Source: an uncultured Alphaproteobacteria bacterium
Lineage (GTDB): Bacteria > Pseudomonadota > Alphaproteobacteria > Rhizobiales > Aestuariivirgaceae
Length of the DNA: 64,000 nucleotides
Assembly (NCBI GenBank): GCA_937873445.1
Contig: CALMWF010000017.1
Location: 56,178-120,177 of the forward strand
Direction: 5' to 3'
Shown: piece after piece, positions 52,672-61,144 of the stretch
Layout: each line of letters opens with the position of its first letter
How positions within the stretch are numbered: the stretch's first letter is position 1
The notes under the pieces: model-generated
What the model was told of the DNA's origin: nothing
The model's input: the letters and a program-made list of their open reading frames with translations, nothing else
The model's database searches: none
Program-made: the position numbers and the translations under genes

Positions 52672-54192
52672 TCATGCCGGCCCCTCCTCCGCCGGATTGC
52701 GGCGGGCCGGCGCTTCGGACGCCGCGCCGGGGCCGGGCGGCGGCGCCGCGGTTTTGAAGAACGGGCCCTGGCGGGGCGGGCGGGCGGGGGCAATTTCAGG
52801 CCGCGCCGCTGCCGCAGGGGCGCCAGCGGGGCTGCGGGCCGCCCGGGCATGATGCCGGGAATGCAGTTTGGGACCGGCCGCCACAAGACCCAGACACAGG
52901 CCGAACAATCCCATCAGGAAGGGCATGCGCAATCCGAAATCCATCAGCGCATGGAGCAGAAACAGAACCAGTGCAAGGCTCGCCGCCCGGCCGACCAGGG
53001 TTTGCGCATCGCTTCCGGCCTGACGCCACAGGTGCCAGGCACCCACAGCAACCCAGACCATGAACAGCGCCAGCACCACCACGGTAACGGCCCCTCCCTC
53101 CAGCAGCAGCTGGAGGTAGTCATTGTGGGCGGCATTGACATAGGACGAGACCATCGTCGCCGGGGGTTCGTGGAGGGCATAGACCGGAATGAAGGTGCCA
53201 TAGCCCGAACCCCAGGGAAAATACGTCTTCATCGCACTCCATGACACTGCGCCGATGACCGTGCGGTAATCACTGACAACATCGGTCTGGGCCAGGCGCA
53301 GCAGACCGATCATGCCGAACTGCACAACGACGAGGGCCGCGAAGAAGACCGCGATGAGGATGAAGCGGCGGACATTCGGGGCCGTATCATCCGCGCCCCG
53401 GTTGACCAGCAGAAAAAGGGAGAGGAACAGCGCCAGCATGGCGAAGATGATGCCGGCCCGCGATCCGCTCAGCGCCAGACCCACCATCACCACGAACAGA
53501 CCCACCAATCCGGCCCCGGCCACCACCACCGGCATGCGGCGCTTGTGCAATTCGCCAAAAACCAGCGCGAACAGAAAGGGGATGGCGATGAACAGCTGTT
53601 CGGCCAGGAAATTGCGGTTGCTGAAGGTGCCCTGGGCCAGGCCGCTGGCTGAGTCGGGATAGAAATAGAGCACACTCGTTTTGCCCTGAAACCGTTGTGC
53701 GAGGCCAAGCAGTGTGGCCGCCACCGCCAGGGCCACAATGGCCCGCGTCACGGCTGGCCACCGGCGATGCGACAGGCCCGCCCCCGCCGCAAACATGGCA
53801 AAACCGGGCAGCAAGGCCAGCAGGGCCGCCCGCGTGGCCGGCGGTGACAGGCTGATGGGCTGCCAGGGCAAGGGCAGACCGGCAGCGGCAAAGGCCTCAA
53901 CCACCGTTGTCCGGCCAGGCAAGCGCGTCCACAGCTCAGGCGGCAGGGGAAGAAGCTGCGCGGCAATCACCAGCGTCACCAGCGCCATCAGGAGAAAGCC
54001 CTGTTTGACCAGACGCGGAACAGCCCCGGGCCGCGCCAGCAGGCGCCAGACGGAAAGCGCCAGAACGGCGAGAGCCCCGAACACCACGGCAAGCCCCACC
54101 ACTGGCGCGGGATGGGTCGTGCCACCCGCCAGCCACAGGAACACCAGAAAAATCAGAACGAGCCACTGCCAGACTTGGCCATTGCGCATCAT
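52672..54192 (-). CDS. O-antigen ligase/polymerase-fold membrane protein
   Basis: 506 residues with about 12 transmembrane helices. SGSRAGIIFAMLALFLSLF and NAAHNDYLQLLLEGG are the typical Wzy_C/WaaL motifs around the large periplasmic loop. The C-terminal about 65 residues are cytosolic and rich in Ala, Pro and Arg, unusual for the family. It could be the polymerase for the Wza/Wzc system or a ligase. A second such protein is encoded at 26430-27755. ATG 54192 chosen; GTG 54210 is possible. 112 bases separate it from the phosphatase gene. Confidence 0.85.
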   Translation of the reverse strand: MMRNGQVWQWLVLIFLVFLWLAGGTTHPAPVVGLAVVFGALAVLALSVWRLLARPGAVPRLVKQGFLLMALVTLVIAAQLLPLPPELWTRLPGRTTVVEAFAAAGLPLPWQPISLSPPATRAALLALLPGFAMFAAGAGLSHRRWPAVTRAIVALAVAATLLGLAQRFQGKTSVLYFYPDSASGLAQGTFSNRNFLAEQLFIAIPFLFALVFGELHKRRMPVVVAGAGLVGLFVVMVGLALSGSRAGIIFAMLALFLSLFLLVNRGADDTAPNVRRFILIAVFFAALVVVQFGMIGLLRLAQTDVVSDYRTVIGAVSWSAMKTYFPWGSGYGTFIPVYALHEPPATMVSSYVNAAHNDYLQLLLEGGAVTVVVLALFMVWVAVGAWHLWRQAGSDAQTLVGRAASLALVLFLLHALMDFGLRMPFLMGLFGLCLGLVAAGPKLHSRHHARAARSPAGAPAAAARPEIAPARPPRQGPFFKTAAPPPGPGAASEAPARRNPAEEGPA

Positions 54193-54210
54193 GGCTTGGG
54201 TATCTACCAC

Positions 54211-54248
54211 ATAAATGAAAAGGGCTGCACTTTCGTTGTGCAGCCCTT
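54211..54248 (-). terminator. Rho-independent terminator after the FecR-like gene
   Basis: An 11-bp perfect stem (54220-54230 with 54238-54248, seven-base loop) is followed on the minus strand by a TTTTCATTTA stretch. It lies 21 bases beyond the stop of the gene at 54269-54739, between that gene and the ligase-like gene. Confidence 0.78.
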
Positions 54249-54268
54249 GAGAATTCCGGTGTCCCGCC

Positions 54269-54739
54269 TCAGTTGGGGGAGACGGCCGTGCCGTTTTCGT
54301 TGTCGTCAGACACCAGCACCAGCGTGGTAATGCCGATCACGGCAGCGCCACCGAGCAGAAGCGGCAGAGCCATGGGGAAGGCAGCCGCAGCCGGGGGATC
54401 CATGTCCGCGGCCGGAACCGCAAACACCGAGTCAACCGCGCCAATCACTTCACCCTTTTTGCAGGGCGCCTTGGCCGACACAGTCACCAGGGAGGAGGCT
54501 TCAGCCGAAACCGAGCACTGGGCGGCGAGATAGCTGATCACCGCCGACGACTTGTCGCCGACCATGACCTTGTCACCAGCATTCAGCAGCGTGCCGCTGG
54601 CGACCGCTTCATAACCTGCACCGCGGTTGACCAGCACCTTGCCGTCCACCGCATCAATCGTGGCAATGCCAGCCGCCATGGCCGACGTTGCAAAACCCAT
54701 CATGACCGCCGCAGTCACCGCGCCCCGGATAAAATTCAT
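54269..54739 (-). CDS. Small secreted FecR-like domain protein
   Basis: 156 residues. A signal peptide of about 21 residues (MNFIRG to AMAA) precedes a FecR-like beta domain: IDAVDGKVLVNRGAGYEAV, LLNAGDKVMVG and SSAVISY, with two cysteines (CSVS, PCKKG). A hydrophobic stretch near residues 122-146 (FPMALPLLLGGAAVIGITTLVLV) and a polar tail suggest a C-terminal membrane anchor. Proteins of this type accompany exopolysaccharide genes in proteobacteria, role unknown. ATG 54739 has GAGGGG eight bases upstream; ATG 54745 is too close to it. It ends in a strong terminator, so it is transcribed apart from the ligase gene. Confidence 0.72.
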   Translation of the reverse strand: MNFIRGAVTAAVMMGFATSAMAAGIATIDAVDGKVLVNRGAGYEAVASGTLLNAGDKVMVGDKSSAVISYLAAQCSVSAEASSLVTVSAKAPCKKGEVIGAVDSVFAVPAADMDPPAAAAFPMALPLLLGGAAVIGITTLVLVSDDNENGTAVSPN

Positions 54740-55069
54740 CGTCATCGCCCCTCTTCAAGGTAAGTCGTCCGGCTGCAACCCCTAATCCGCATGAATGATC
54801 AGGTCAAGTCACAATTTCCGAATCCCTCAGATTCTGTCCGCTGCACATTGGCGCAGGTATGGTTAACAAACCCTAAATTATCCGAGGACGATTATCATCA
54901 CATTGATAATATAGCGAATTCCATACGATTCTCTGGCCCCCGGCGCTGCCGGAAAGCCCCCCATGCAAAGCCGATTTGCCCGCTTTGAAAAGATCTTGCC
55001 AGCCGTGCCGCGGCGGCCGAAACACACTGTCGCACCGCGCATAAAATGCAACCTGAGTGAGAAAAATCC
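54740..55069. other. AT-rich divergent intergenic region
   Basis: 330 bp between the FecR-like gene and ribokinase, with no gene. It has a perfect AT-rich inverted repeat ATTATCA-N6-TGATAAT (54891-54897 and 54904-54910), possibly an operator, and the CtrA-like site noted separately. AT content is well above that of the flanks. Confidence 0.5.
54859..54877 (-). promoter_or_regulatory. CtrA-like box
   Basis: On the minus strand TTTA-N7-TTAACCAT. The alphaproteobacterial cell-cycle regulator CtrA recognises TTAA-N7-TTAAC, so one position differs. It lies 120-138 bases upstream of the FecR-like gene start. Motif match only. Confidence 0.3.
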
Positions 55070-55999
55070 ATGTCCATTACCGTCGTCGGAAGTATTAACC
55101 TGGACTTTTCCACAAGCATAGACCGGCTGCCCCATCGGGGCGAAACCCGGCATGCCCATGCTTATACTTTGGGATTGGGCGGCAAAGGCGCCAATCAGGC
55201 GGCGGCGGCGGCCCGGCTGGGCCACCGCGTGAGCCTGGTGGCGCGCCTCGGCCGCGATGATTTTGGCCGCCGAGCCGAGGCCGAGCTTCAGGCCTATGCC
55301 ATTGATTTATCTCATGTCTTCAGAGACGACCAGCACCCTACCGGAATTGCCGCCATCACCGTTGCCGAAACCGGGGAAAACACCATCGCCATTGTTGCCG
55401 GGGCCAATGGTGCGTTGACTGAGGCCGATATCAGCCTGTGCCAGCCTAATCTCTCCGCCAGCCGTGTTCTGCTGCTCCAGCTTGAAACTCCCATGGCCGC
55501 CAGTCTCGCCGCGGCCAGAATTGTCAAGGCGGCTGGTGGCCTGGTCATTCTCGATCCCGCCCCGGCGCCGGCGGCCGGGTTGCCGCCAGACCTTATCCCC
55601 GCCCTCGATATTCTCACCCCAAATGAGACTGAAACCGCAGCCCTTCTGGGCCATACCCCGGTCAATCTCGCCGAGGCCCGCGAATCAGCCAGGGCCCTGG
55701 TGGCGCATGGCATCGGCACCGCCGTTGTAAAGATGGGTGCCAGGGGATTGGGCTGGGCCACCGCCACCAGTTCCGGCGTCATGCCTGCCTTCGCCGTAAA
55801 GGCCATCGACACGGTGGCGGCGGGCGACTGTTTCAACGGCGGGCTGGCCCACGCCCTGGTTGATGGCATGGCCCTTGAAGACGCCCTGCGCTTTGCTGCC
55901 GCCACCGCCGCCCTCTCCACCACCAGGCGCGGTGCTGCCGCTGCCGCCCCCACCCTTGCCGAGGTGGAGGCCTTCCTCAGGACGGCAAAGACAGTCTGA
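55070..55999 (+). CDS. rbsK: Ribokinase (PfkB family)
   Basis: 309 residues. GSINLDFSTSIDRLP and GLGGKGANQAAAAARLG give the substrate-binding start, and DTVAAGDCFNGGLAHAL is the PfkB signature with the catalytic Asp. It phosphorylates ribose to ribose-5-phosphate with ATP. No ribose transporter gene is adjacent; substrate could be another furanose. ATG 55070 has GAGAAA upstream, a weak site. It converges on ppk2 with 12 bases between stop codons. Confidence 0.9.
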   Translation: MSITVVGSINLDFSTSIDRLPHRGETRHAHAYTLGLGGKGANQAAAAARLGHRVSLVARLGRDDFGRRAEAELQAYAIDLSHVFRDDQHPTGIAAITVAETGENTIAIVAGANGALTEADISLCQPNLSASRVLLLQLETPMAASLAAARIVKAAGGLVILDPAPAPAAGLPPDLIPALDILTPNETETAALLGHTPVNLAEARESARALVAHGIGTAVVKMGARGLGWATATSSGVMPAFAVKAIDTVAAGDCFNGGLAHALVDGMALEDALRFAAATAALSTTRRGAAAAAPTLAEVEAFLRTAKTV

Positions 56000-56011
56000 C
56001 CCCCCTCACCG

Positions 56012-56851
56012 TCAGGTGATCTTGATGGTGGCCGGGTCCCAGCCCTTGGCTTGCGGCAGTTCGGGGTTCATCTCCTCCAGCGTCTGCCGGACAATGCGGG
56101 CAATGATGCCATTGCGCACCCAGTTGCGGTCGGCGGGAATGACATGCCAGGGCGCCTGCGGGGTGGAGCAGCGGATCAGCGCCTCCTCATAGGCCTTCAT
56201 GTAATCATCCCACAGCGCCCGGTCGTCCAGATCGCCGGGATTGAACTTCCAGCGCTTGGCCGGATCATCAACCCGCTCCTGCAGGCGCACCGCCTGTTCC
56301 TCCTTCGAGATGTGCAGCATGAATTTCAGAATGCGGGTGCCGTTCTGGGCAAGCATCTTCTCGAACTGGTTGATTTCGTCGTAGCGCCGTTCAATGGCGG
56401 CGGGGTCGGCGAATTTTCGCACCTTCACCACCAGCACATCTTCATAATGCGAGCGGTTGAAGATGCCGATCATGCCGCGGGCGGGTGTGACCCTGTGCAC
56501 CCGCCACAGATAGTCATGGGCCAGTTCGTCCGGGGTCGGCGCCTTGAAGGACGACACCGTGACCCCGATGGGGCCTGAGGTGTTGAACACCGCCCGCACC
56601 GTGCCGTCCTTGCCGGAGGAATCCATGCCCTGCAGAATGACCAGAAGCGACCGCTTGCCCTCGGCATAAAGCCGGTTCTGCCATTCATCGATGGCGATGG
56701 CGTCCTTCTCCACCTGCTTCTTGGTGTCGTCCTTGTCCTTGAACACCTTGTCGCCGCGGGGATCGACCTTGGCGAGCGAGAAGCTCTTGCCCTTCACCTG
56801 AAAGGCGGCGGCGAAAAACTGGCTGTCTGCATCATTGTCAGTCTTGCCCAT
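56012..56851 (-). CDS. ppk2: Polyphosphate kinase 2 family protein
   Basis: 279 residues. Walker A is GMDSSGKDGT (residues 75-84), and the lid and Walker B regions are RVTPARGMIGIFNRSHYEDVLVVKV, read here as HRVTPARG and FNRSHYEDVL. It transfers phosphate between polyphosphate and nucleoside mono- or diphosphates; length and single domain suggest a class I or III enzyme, not separable by eye. ATG 56851 has GAGGTGA about eight bases upstream. It is divergent from the LOG gene with 115 bases between. Confidence 0.92.
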   Translation of the reverse strand: MGKTDNDADSQFFAAAFQVKGKSFSLAKVDPRGDKVFKDKDDTKKQVEKDAIAIDEWQNRLYAEGKRSLLVILQGMDSSGKDGTVRAVFNTSGPIGVTVSSFKAPTPDELAHDYLWRVHRVTPARGMIGIFNRSHYEDVLVVKVRKFADPAAIERRYDEINQFEKMLAQNGTRILKFMLHISKEEQAVRLQERVDDPAKRWKFNPGDLDDRALWDDYMKAYEEALIRCSTPQAPWHVIPADRNWVRNGIIARIVRQTLEEMNPELPQAKGWDPATIKIT

Positions 56852-56966
56852 GGCGCTCACCTCTTCGCAAATGTGTGCCGCAAGCGTGATCCAAGCCGGT
56901 CTTGATTGCAAGGGCCAGTGGGTTAAAGCTGCCCGGATCATATGGTTTCAGGATTCGCCACAGATC

Positions 56967-57722
56967 ATGACCGACGCGCCCGACAATCGCGCCCAGCTTG
57001 CCAGTCCCTCCTATCGTCTGCCGGTTCTCGATCAGGAATTCCTGCTCGGTGATTCCATGCGTGGGCTGCGCTTCCAGATCGAATACCAGAAGGCCGAGGA
57101 AGCGCTGCGCCGCTGGGGGGTGGAATCCACCGTGGTGGTGTTTGGCTCAGCCCGCGTCCGCCCCGATGACGGTTCCGGCTGGTATGAGGCGGCCCGCCGC
57201 TTTGCCCGGCTCTGTTCCGATGAAGGCGGCGCCAGGATCAACCATGTCCATGGCCGCATCAATGTCATTGCCACCGGCGGCGGCCCCGGCATCATGGAGG
57301 CGGCCAACCGCGGCGCCCATGACGCCGGAGCCCCCTCGGTGGGCTATAACATCACGCTCCCCCTTGAGCAGGAGCCCAACGCCTACTCGACGCCCGACCT
57401 CACCTTCCGCTTTCACTACTTCGCCATGCGCAAGATGCACTTTGCCATGCGCGCCGCGGCCCTGGTGGTGTTTCCCGGCGGTTTCGGCACCCTTGATGAA
57501 ATGTTCGAACTGCTGACGCTGCGCCAGACCGGCAAGATCGAAACCCCCCTGCCCATTGTTCTCTATGACAAGGCCTTCTGGACCCGCACCATCAATTTCC
57601 AGTCCTTTGTCGATGCCGGGCTGATCGCACCCCGCGATCTCAATCTCTTCGCCTTCGCCTCAACCCCCGAGGAAACCTGGCAGCAGCTTCTGGCCCAGGG
57701 CCTCAAAACCAGCCGGGAATGA
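56967..57722 (+). CDS. LOG family nucleoside 5'-monophosphate phosphoribohydrolase (TIGR00730-like)
   Basis: 251 residues. GGGPGIMEAANRGA and PGGFGTLDEMFE are the LOG signatures, the latter holding the catalytic Glu and the Arg in MRKMHFAMR. Family members release free base from nucleotide monophosphates, including cytokinin precursors. The long N-terminal extension (about 60 residues) resembles the larger bacterial subgroup with unknown substrates. ATG 56967 is chosen; the stop overlaps an ATG of the next gene as ATGA. Confidence 0.88.
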   Translation: MTDAPDNRAQLASPSYRLPVLDQEFLLGDSMRGLRFQIEYQKAEEALRRWGVESTVVVFGSARVRPDDGSGWYEAARRFARLCSDEGGARINHVHGRINVIATGGGPGIMEAANRGAHDAGAPSVGYNITLPLEQEPNAYSTPDLTFRFHYFAMRKMHFAMRAAALVVFPGGFGTLDEMFELLTLRQTGKIETPLPIVLYDKAFWTRTINFQSFVDAGLIAPRDLNLFAFASTPEETWQQLLAQGLKTSRE

Positions 57723-57724
57723 CC

Positions 57725-59389
57725 ATGCCCATCACCCTTGCCTTTCATGGTGCGGCCCGCACCGTCACCGGCTCCTGCTACGTCCTCGACACGGGGGCCG
57801 CCCGCGTGCTCATTGACTGCGGCATGTTTCAGGGTTCCAAGACCGAGACGGAACTGAACTTCCGCCCCTTTCCCTTCCGTGCCGCCGATATCGGCGCCAT
57901 GCTTTTGACCCACGCCCACATTGACCACACCGGCCTCATTCCCAAGCTGGTGAAGGCAGGCTTCGGCGGCCGGATTCACGCCACCCCTCCCACTATTGAT
58001 CTGTGCGCCATCATGCTGCCGGACTCGGGCCACATCCAGGAACAGGAAGTGAGAATCCTGAACGAGCGCAACCGCCGGCGTGGTCTGCCCGAGGTCGAAC
58101 CCATCTACACCCTGATTGATGCCACCCAGGCGCTGGAACGCTTTTCGCCCGTGGCCTACAAGCAGTGGTTCAGCCCCGCCGAGGGCATTCGCGCCCGCTA
58201 CTGGAATGCCGGCCACCTGCTGGGCTCTGCCTCCATGGAGGTGGAGGTGGCGCGCCCCAATGCCAAACCGCTGCGCCTGCTGTTCTCCGGTGACATCGGC
58301 ACCGACCACAAGCTCCTGGAGCATGACCCCGAGGCACCCACCGATCTTGACATCATCGTCTGTGAATCAACCTATGGCGGCCGCGACCGCTTTGAACGCG
58401 CCGAAGCGGCCCGCCGCGACCTGCTGGCCGACGAAATCAAGGCCGCGGCGGCGCGTGGCGGTGCCCTGCTCATTCCCTCCTTTGCGGTGGAGCGCACCCA
58501 GGAGGTGGTCACCGATCTGGTCTGGCTCATGGACCATGGCCGGGCGCCCAAGGCCCCCATCTTCATTGACTCGCCTTTGGCCTCCAAGGCCACCCAGGTG
58601 TTCCGCAAATATGCCAGGGACATGGAGAACGGCGACCTGCTGGCCCGCGCCTTCTCGTCCGACTATGTCCACACCACCGAAAGCGTTGACGATTCCAAGG
58701 CGCTGGCCCGCTTCCAGGGCTTTCACATCGTCATTTCCGCCTCGGGCATGGCAGAGGCCGGCCGCATCCGCCACCACCTGAAAAACCACCTCTGGCAGAA
58801 ATCCACCACCGTGCTGCTGGTTGGCTTCCAGGCGGTGGGCACGCTGGGCCAGATTCTCGAGTCCGGTGCCGAACACGTCACCATCATGGGCGAGGACATT
58901 CGCGTCGCCGCCACCATTCGCAGTTTCGAGGATTATTCCGGCCATGCCGACGGGCCGGAACTGGTGGCCTGGCTGAAGGAGCGCCTGCCGGTCCACAAGA
59001 ACCTGTTCCTCACCCATGGCGAGGAGGAAGCGCAACTGGCGCTCGCCGATGCGCTGAAGGACGGCATTGTGCCGCCCGACTGCATCATCCGCCCGCGCCT
59101 TGACGAGGTCTATACGCTCGATGGTGCGGCCTGTGCGCTGTTGGCCGAACAGCCCCGGCCGCGCATCGACCCGCTGCAGCTGGCCCGGCTCGACTGGCAC
59201 AATGACCTGCAGGATCTGATCCTCGACATTGCCGACGAGGTGAAGACGGCGGGCGACGACAAGGCCAGGGGCGTCCTTATCCGCAAATTGCGGCGCGCCC
59301 TGGCAGGCAGCGATCAGATGCCCCCTTCCGACCGGCGGCGCGGCCCCATCTCCGGCCCCTCCCGCCGCCAGCAGGGTTTTGACGAATAG
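57725..59389 (+). CDS. Beta-CASP metallo-beta-lactamase-fold hydrolase (RNA-processing type)
   Basis: 554 residues. The metal site is HAHIDH (His63, His65, Asp67, His68), FSGDIG carries the bridging Asp, and the beta-CASP insert has STYGGRDR and SFAVERTQE. SGMAEAGRIRHHL and FEDYSGHAD complete the RMMBL region. Related proteins are exo/endonucleases of RNA or phosphodiesterases. A C-terminal extension of about 70 residues is unassigned. GGGA sits six bases before ATG 57725; ATG 57719 overlapping the LOG stop is an alternative. It converges on the flavoprotein gene with three bases between. Confidence 0.88.
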   Translation: MPITLAFHGAARTVTGSCYVLDTGAARVLIDCGMFQGSKTETELNFRPFPFRAADIGAMLLTHAHIDHTGLIPKLVKAGFGGRIHATPPTIDLCAIMLPDSGHIQEQEVRILNERNRRRGLPEVEPIYTLIDATQALERFSPVAYKQWFSPAEGIRARYWNAGHLLGSASMEVEVARPNAKPLRLLFSGDIGTDHKLLEHDPEAPTDLDIIVCESTYGGRDRFERAEAARRDLLADEIKAAAARGGALLIPSFAVERTQEVVTDLVWLMDHGRAPKAPIFIDSPLASKATQVFRKYARDMENGDLLARAFSSDYVHTTESVDDSKALARFQGFHIVISASGMAEAGRIRHHLKNHLWQKSTTVLLVGFQAVGTLGQILESGAEHVTIMGEDIRVAATIRSFEDYSGHADGPELVAWLKERLPVHKNLFLTHGEEEAQLALADALKDGIVPPDCIIRPRLDEVYTLDGAACALLAEQPRPRIDPLQLARLDWHNDLQDLILDIADEVKTAGDDKARGVLIRKLRRALAGSDQMPPSDRRRGPISGPSRRQQGFDE

Positions 59390-59392
59390 GCT

Positions 59393-60967
59393 TCAGCCCC
59401 CGTCCTTGAGGAAGCGCTCAGCCGCCCGCGCCGCAAGCCCGCCCGCCCCCATGGCGCCCGAAAAACCGCCGAAGCCGCCGAAGGCCGAGGCCAGATAAAG
59501 GCCGGGCACGGCAGTACTGACCGACCGCGGTGAGCCCGCCAGGAAGGAATGTTCCGGCACCTCCGGGGCAAAGCCATAGACGGCCCCGTCGGGGGTTTCG
59601 AGGTAGCTTCGCATGGAGCGGGCCGAGACAAAGACCTTCTCCTTCACCGCCCCGGCAAAACCGGGATAGCGCCGCTCCAGTTCACCCTCGATGGCAGAAA
59701 GCCAGGCAGCCCGCTTGGCCTGCTCGTCCTCCCGGGCCATACCCTGCCAGTTGGCCACCCGGTCCAGCCCTACCACCGTCACCAGCGTCAGGTCGCCGTT
59801 GTCGAGGCCGGAGTCAATGGCCCCGTAATTCACCACCGTGAGCGGCGGCAGGCTGTCGCCGGGCAGCCCTGCCGCTGCCGCCCCGGCCTGCGCGAAGTCG
59901 TCCAGTGCGGTCATGCTGCCGGGCAGTATGACCGTGGAGTAGGACTGAAGACCAAAGCGCTGCGGCGCCACGGCGAGGCCGAAATGGGCTGAAAACAGCG
60001 ACACCGACAAGGGCTTTTCACGGTAGGGCTCGGCAAAACCGGCGCGCACCCCCTCCGGCAGCATCTCCGCCAGCAGCTGCGGCGCGCAATTGGCCAGAAC
60101 GGTGCGGGTGGCAAAGCGCGTCTCCACCCCGTCCTTGCCAAGGTGGCGCACCGCCACCGGCGCCCCGTCAGCACCGGTTTCCACCGCCACTGCCTTGCGC
60201 CCCATCAGCACATCGCCGCCCTTGCGCTTGACCAGCCGGGCCATGGCCCGGCTCAGCGCCGCCGAACCGCCGCGCACATAAACCCCGCCCGAGCCGATAT
60301 AGCCGCCCTGGGCCGCGGCAAAGAACAGCCACCACAGGCGGGCCGGATCATCGCCGTAATAGAGCAGGTTTCCGGCCAGCGCGCATTTGGCCGCCTCATT
60401 GCCCTTCAGCTCCTGTTCCAGCACCTCGCCCAGCGACTGCCGCCACTGGCCGAGCAGATGAACCAGGGCCGGGGCGGCGGCCGCCATGCCCATGAGAGAC
60501 GGCGCATCGGCTGCCCCCTGCAACTGGCCGAGGGTGTCATAGGCCTCGCGCATGCGCGCCATAAGGCGGGCAATGCCGGCCGCCTCGGCCGGGAAGCGCG
60601 CCGCCAGCGCGGCCTGGGCCGCCCCGAAGTCATGGGGCAGCACAAACGGTGTGTCACCCAAAGGCCCGCCCACGATGGTCTGCAGGGCGGGCACCTTCAC
60701 CCAATCCAGTTCATCGAGCAGGCCGAGTTTCTTCAAAATGGCATGTTTGGGGTCGCGCGGGTCATGCGGATCGGCGGTCTCATGCAGCGACGCTTCGATG
60801 GTGAGGGACCCGACCCGGTAGCAGGAGGCGGCTCCGCCCATGCTGGTATGGCCTTCCAGCACACAGACCCTGCGGCCCTCGTGAGCCAGCAGGGCCGCCG
60901 CCGTAAGCCCGCCCAGGCCGGAGCCGATCACCACCGCATCATAGCTCTTTTCTGCTTGCCCGCTCAT
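59393..60967 (-). CDS. FAD-dependent phytoene desaturase/CrtI-like oxidoreductase
   Basis: 524 residues. DAVVIGSGLGGLTAAALLAHEGRRVCVLEGH, split as VVIGSGLGGLTAA and CVLEGH, is the dinucleotide-binding N-terminus. The C-terminal FAD contact is VPGLYLASAFGGFGG, and MGGAASCYRVG lies near the flavin. Family members include carotenoid desaturases, retinol saturases and uncharacterised oxidoreductases; no carotenoid genes are nearby, so the substrate is open. ATG 60967 has GGGGA upstream. Divergent from the RTX gene, with 177 bases between. Confidence 0.82.
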   Translation of the reverse strand: MSGQAEKSYDAVVIGSGLGGLTAAALLAHEGRRVCVLEGHTSMGGAASCYRVGSLTIEASLHETADPHDPRDPKHAILKKLGLLDELDWVKVPALQTIVGGPLGDTPFVLPHDFGAAQAALAARFPAEAAGIARLMARMREAYDTLGQLQGAADAPSLMGMAAAAPALVHLLGQWRQSLGEVLEQELKGNEAAKCALAGNLLYYGDDPARLWWLFFAAAQGGYIGSGGVYVRGGSAALSRAMARLVKRKGGDVLMGRKAVAVETGADGAPVAVRHLGKDGVETRFATRTVLANCAPQLLAEMLPEGVRAGFAEPYREKPLSVSLFSAHFGLAVAPQRFGLQSYSTVILPGSMTALDDFAQAGAAAAGLPGDSLPPLTVVNYGAIDSGLDNGDLTLVTVVGLDRVANWQGMAREDEQAKRAAWLSAIEGELERRYPGFAGAVKEKVFVSARSMRSYLETPDGAVYGFAPEVPEHSFLAGSPRSVSTAVPGLYLASAFGGFGGFSGAMGAGGLAARAAERFLKDGG

Positions 60968-61144
60968 GCCTGTCCCCGTCTTCCCAGCCCCGTTCCCGCC
61001 GGTCATACCCATTCTGACCGCCCGCCACCAGAGCCGCAAGACGGGTAGGGCCGCGCCACCGTAATTTGACGCATCGCCTTCACCTTCTGGCAAGGCCATT
61101 GCGCTAGTGTCGGGGTTTTCTGCCGAGACCCCGGAGCCCGAATC

